DNA of 64,000 nucleotides. Origin: Muricauda sp. SCSIO 64092 (lineage in GTDB: Bacteria; Bacteroidota; Bacteroidia; Flavobacteriales; Flavobacteriaceae). The stretch lies in contig NZ_CP095413.1 in assembly GCF_023016285.1 (NCBI RefSeq), positions 2,852,001 to 2,916,000 of the forward strand, read 5' to 3'. The translations under genes and the position numbers were made by a program. Below the pieces are notes generated by a model that saw nothing but the letters and a program-made list of their open reading frames with translations, ran no database searches and had not been told where the DNA came from. Positions 61,789-64,000 of the stretch are shown here, one piece after another (positions within the stretch are counted from its first letter, which is position 1; each line of letters begins with the position of its first letter).

Positions 61789-63453
61789 TTAACAATTGGA
61801 TTTTTTTAAAATCTTGGTCTGCCAGGGTCCAAGATGGAAGGGTCTTTTCAAATTCTCCAAAAGATTGGTCTTGCACAGTTCAAACTGTTCCTCCCTCAAA
61901 TCGGTGATAAACTCTTCTGGTCCATCACCCATATTATGGAGTATAAGGAATTCGGAATCCAAATCCCACCTTCTATACACAAATAATTGTGGATGTTCTT
62001 CCTGTATACATTCATAATCCCCGTAAACCAATACCGGGTTTTCCTTTCGGAATGCAATCATCTCCCGATAATGGTTAAGGATGGAGTTTTCATTTTTTTC
62101 TTGCTCCGCTACGTTTATGGAACCATGGTTGGGATTTACGGCCAACCACAGGTCCCCGGTACTGAATCCAGCATTTTTGCCGGAATCCCATTGCATGGGT
62201 GAGCGGGCATTATCACGGCTTTGGGCATGTACCACCTTTAAGAACCCTTGCATATCCTTTCCCTTATCTTCCATCTCCTTCCACGCATTGAGTGTCTCTA
62301 CGTCATTATAATGTGAAATGCTTGGGTAGGCCACATTGGTCATTCCAATCTCATCCCCTTGATAAAGATACACCGTTCCTCTTAGGGTCAATAATAGTGT
62401 GGCCAGGAGTTTAGCGGAAACTTCATGGTACTTGCCATCATTTCCAAAACGGGACAGCATTCTGGAAAAATCGTGGTTGCCCAAAAAAATACTACCCCAT
62501 CCCTTGTTTTTTAAAGCGTTGTCCCAATCGGAAAATACTTTTTTGAATTTGGGGAGCCCAAAAGGTTGCGGATCGTACTTTCCCCCTTCACCGCAATCAA
62601 TGTACATATGGTCAAAATGGAAGACCATATGCAACTCCCTTCTTTTTTCATCAACATAGTGGGGAGCATTTTTCAGGTTTATACCCGGACCTTCCCCAAC
62701 GGTCATGATATCATAATTGGAAAGTACTTCGTTGTTCATCTCATGCAAGTAGTCATGTATTTTTGGTCCATTGGCATATTGATTGACAATGGTGTCCTGG
62801 AATTTAACGTAGGATGTATCCTGGAAGGTTTCTGGCTTTGAAATCAGGGAAATGACATCCATCCGGAAACCATCCACTCCCTTTTTGAACCAAAATTCGA
62901 TAACATCAAAGATTTCCCGTCTGACTTTGGGATTTTCCCAATTCAAATCCGGTTGTTTTTTCGTGAAATAGTGCAGATAATATTGATTGGTGGCATTGTC
63001 ATACTGCCAGGCACTTCCACTAAAAAAGGACATCCAATTGTTGGGCGGCCCTCCATTTTTGCCTTCATGCCAAATGTAATAGTCACGATACGGATTGTCC
63101 TTGGATTTTTTGGATTCCCTAAACCAAAAATGTTCATCGGAGGTGTGGTTGGCCACCAAATCCATGACCAACTTTAATCCCTTTTGGTGCGTTTGCTCCA
63201 ATAAGCTGTCAAAAGCGGATTGTCCTCCAAAATCTTCGGAAATTCTACGATAATCACTGATGTCGTACCCATTATCATCGTTGGGGGACTCATATACCGG
63301 GCAAAGCCATATCACATCCACCCCAAGTGATTTGATATAATCCAGTTTGTCCACAATTCCAGGAATATCCCCCACCCCATTGCCAGAAGTATCCTTAAAT
63401 GAGCGTGGATAAATTTGATACACCACACTCTCCTTCCACCAGGTTCTCTCCAT
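61789..63453 (-). CDS. GH13 alpha-glucosidase (oligo-1,6-glucosidase type)
   Basis: This 554-residue enzyme begins MERTWWKESVVYQIYPRSFK. The catalytic triad is D199 in GFRMDVISLI, E254 in TVGEGPGI and D328 in FLGNHDFSR, numbered almost exactly as in Bacillus oligo-1,6-glucosidase. The residue after the nucleophile is Val200, which in this family favours alpha-1,6 bonds, whereas Thr or Ala favours alpha-1,4. No signal peptide is seen, so it is cytoplasmic and acts on imported isomalto-oligosaccharides or maltose. The next gene is an SGLT-type symporter. Confidence 0.93.
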   Translation of the reverse strand: MERTWWKESVVYQIYPRSFKDTSGNGVGDIPGIVDKLDYIKSLGVDVIWLCPVYESPNDDNGYDISDYRRISEDFGGQSAFDSLLEQTHQKGLKLVMDLVANHTSDEHFWFRESKKSKDNPYRDYYIWHEGKNGGPPNNWMSFFSGSAWQYDNATNQYYLHYFTKKQPDLNWENPKVRREIFDVIEFWFKKGVDGFRMDVISLISKPETFQDTSYVKFQDTIVNQYANGPKIHDYLHEMNNEVLSNYDIMTVGEGPGINLKNAPHYVDEKRRELHMVFHFDHMYIDCGEGGKYDPQPFGLPKFKKVFSDWDNALKNKGWGSIFLGNHDFSRMLSRFGNDGKYHEVSAKLLATLLLTLRGTVYLYQGDEIGMTNVAYPSISHYNDVETLNAWKEMEDKGKDMQGFLKVVHAQSRDNARSPMQWDSGKNAGFSTGDLWLAVNPNHGSINVAEQEKNENSILNHYREMIAFRKENPVLVYGDYECIQEEHPQLFVYRRWDLDSEFLILHNMGDGPEEFITDLREEQFELCKTNLLENLKRPFHLGPWQTKILKKSNC

Positions 63454-63468
63454 AAAAAATCCGCTTTG

Positions 63469-64000
63469 TTAAGTGAAAATGAAATAGGTGCTTACGACCA
63501 ATAGGGTGATAAAAGCCCCAATGGCAAAAGCATACTTCCAAGGGGTGATCTCTATGGCGTCGGTGTCCTTTTCCAAGGTAAATACCTTTTTGGGCCGTAA
63601 CCAACCAAAAAGAAGCATGACCAGGATGTTAAAGGCAAATAGGATTCCCATTACATGCAGGTAATGAGGGTATGCTTCCGCTTTTATGACACTTAGTTGG
63701 GCCACATCCGTAATGCCCTGGGCCTGTGCGGTAGTAAGGGCGCTTTCCCTAAAATAGGGTTCGAGGAAAAGAAGGCTGATCAAGTACAGGACAACCCCTC
63801 CGATCATCACTACCTTGGCTCCCAAAGCGGGAACTTTTTTTGTCATTATGCCGGTCATTACCACTGCAAGAATGGGAACGCTTAGACTCCCTAAAGACTG
63901 TTGAATGTACGTAAAAAGGCCATCTGGGGCATTGGCAATAAACGGGGCAATAATCATGGATATGAATCCGAGGCCAAGCCCAAAACGCTTTCCGGCCTTT
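63469..64000 (-). CDS. Sodium/sugar symporter (SLC5 family), C-terminal part
   Basis: The frame runs off the right edge of the window, so only the last 170 or so residues are present. They contain FTYIQQSLGSLSVPILAVVM and four hydrophobic helices, as in the C-terminal half of SGLT-type transporters, with a short linker (KVFTLEKDTDAIEITPWKY) before the last helix. It is upstream of the GH13 gene, 15 bases away, and probably imports the sugar that the glucosidase uses. Confidence 0.87.
   Translation of the reverse strand, partial: KAGKRFGLGLGFISMIIAPFIANAPDGLFTYIQQSLGSLSVPILAVVMTGIMTKKVPALGAKVVMIGGVVLYLISLLFLEPYFRESALTTAQAQGITDVAQLSVIKAEAYPHYLHVMGILFAFNILVMLLFGWLRPKKVFTLEKDTDAIEITPWKYAFAIGAFITLLVVSTYFIFT

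Overview
The window is a stretch of chromosome from a member of the Bacteroidota, most likely the family Flavobacteriaceae. The evidence is a mutY-ssb-gldE-gldD gliding-motility cluster, three large TonB-dependent receptors, many lipoproteins with an SxxC-type lipobox, HU/L21/L27/RNase G proteins of flavobacterial type, and promoters of the TTTG-19-TAnnTTTG form in place of the E. coli type. Genus cannot be fixed from the sequence alone. No rRNA, tRNA, CRISPR array, prophage or complete insertion sequence was seen.

Left part (1-8900): biotin synthesis genes bioF (cut by the window edge), a DUF2007 gene and bioD, then a 2.6 kb interruption (glycosyltransferase plus an FG-GAP/VCBS repeat lipoprotein), then bioA, a beta-ketoacyl-synthase-like gene and bioB. 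A JmjC/cupin-like protein follows. 8900-17030: recX, rng, a 29-residue AURKAIP1/COX24-type gene, HU, then mutY-ssb-gldE-gldD, a DUF3179 protein and a small lipoprotein. 17030-24130: an M16 peptidase pair (one active, one without the zinc motif), a DUF4199-type membrane protein, rplU-rpmA and a TPR/LuxR-type regulator. 24130-28230: a TonB receptor with a beta-propeller phytase. 28230-34220 (minus strand): a dienelactone-hydrolase lipoprotein, two DUF1569 paralogues around a START-like lipoprotein, an SDR and a second TonB receptor. 34450-41200: a LytS/LytR pair, an M61 peptidase, a DUF3332 lipoprotein, ahcY and a phosphopantetheinyl transferase.

41490-44420 is a tightly overlapping operon: YkoF-type thiamine-binding protein, PnuC, NadR-type kinase and DUF4301. 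44500-49700 holds two secreted PepSY-like paralogues, a sigma-54 activator and a hybrid kinase; a near-consensus -24/-12 promoter precedes the second paralogue. 49800-53870 is a TPP-riboswitch operon: thiamine-type TonB receptor, an isopenicillin-N-synthase-like iron oxygenase and a PnuT-type transporter. I consider this the best candidate for an undescribed system. The right end carries a Gfo/Idh/MocA oxidoreductase, a Rieske-like lipoprotein without its histidines, greA behind a structured leader, a HIT protein, a histidine kinase, a DUF3127 protein, an AtoE-type transporter, aat, two secreted proteins, a GH13 oligo-1,6-glucosidase and the end of a sodium/sugar symporter.

Three copies of a short non-autonomous element (162-244 bp, terminal inverted repeats beginning GAGCCTGTTTGGGAAT, apparent TNA target duplication) are scattered through the window; one copy landed exactly on the stop codon of the phosphopantetheinyl transferase gene.
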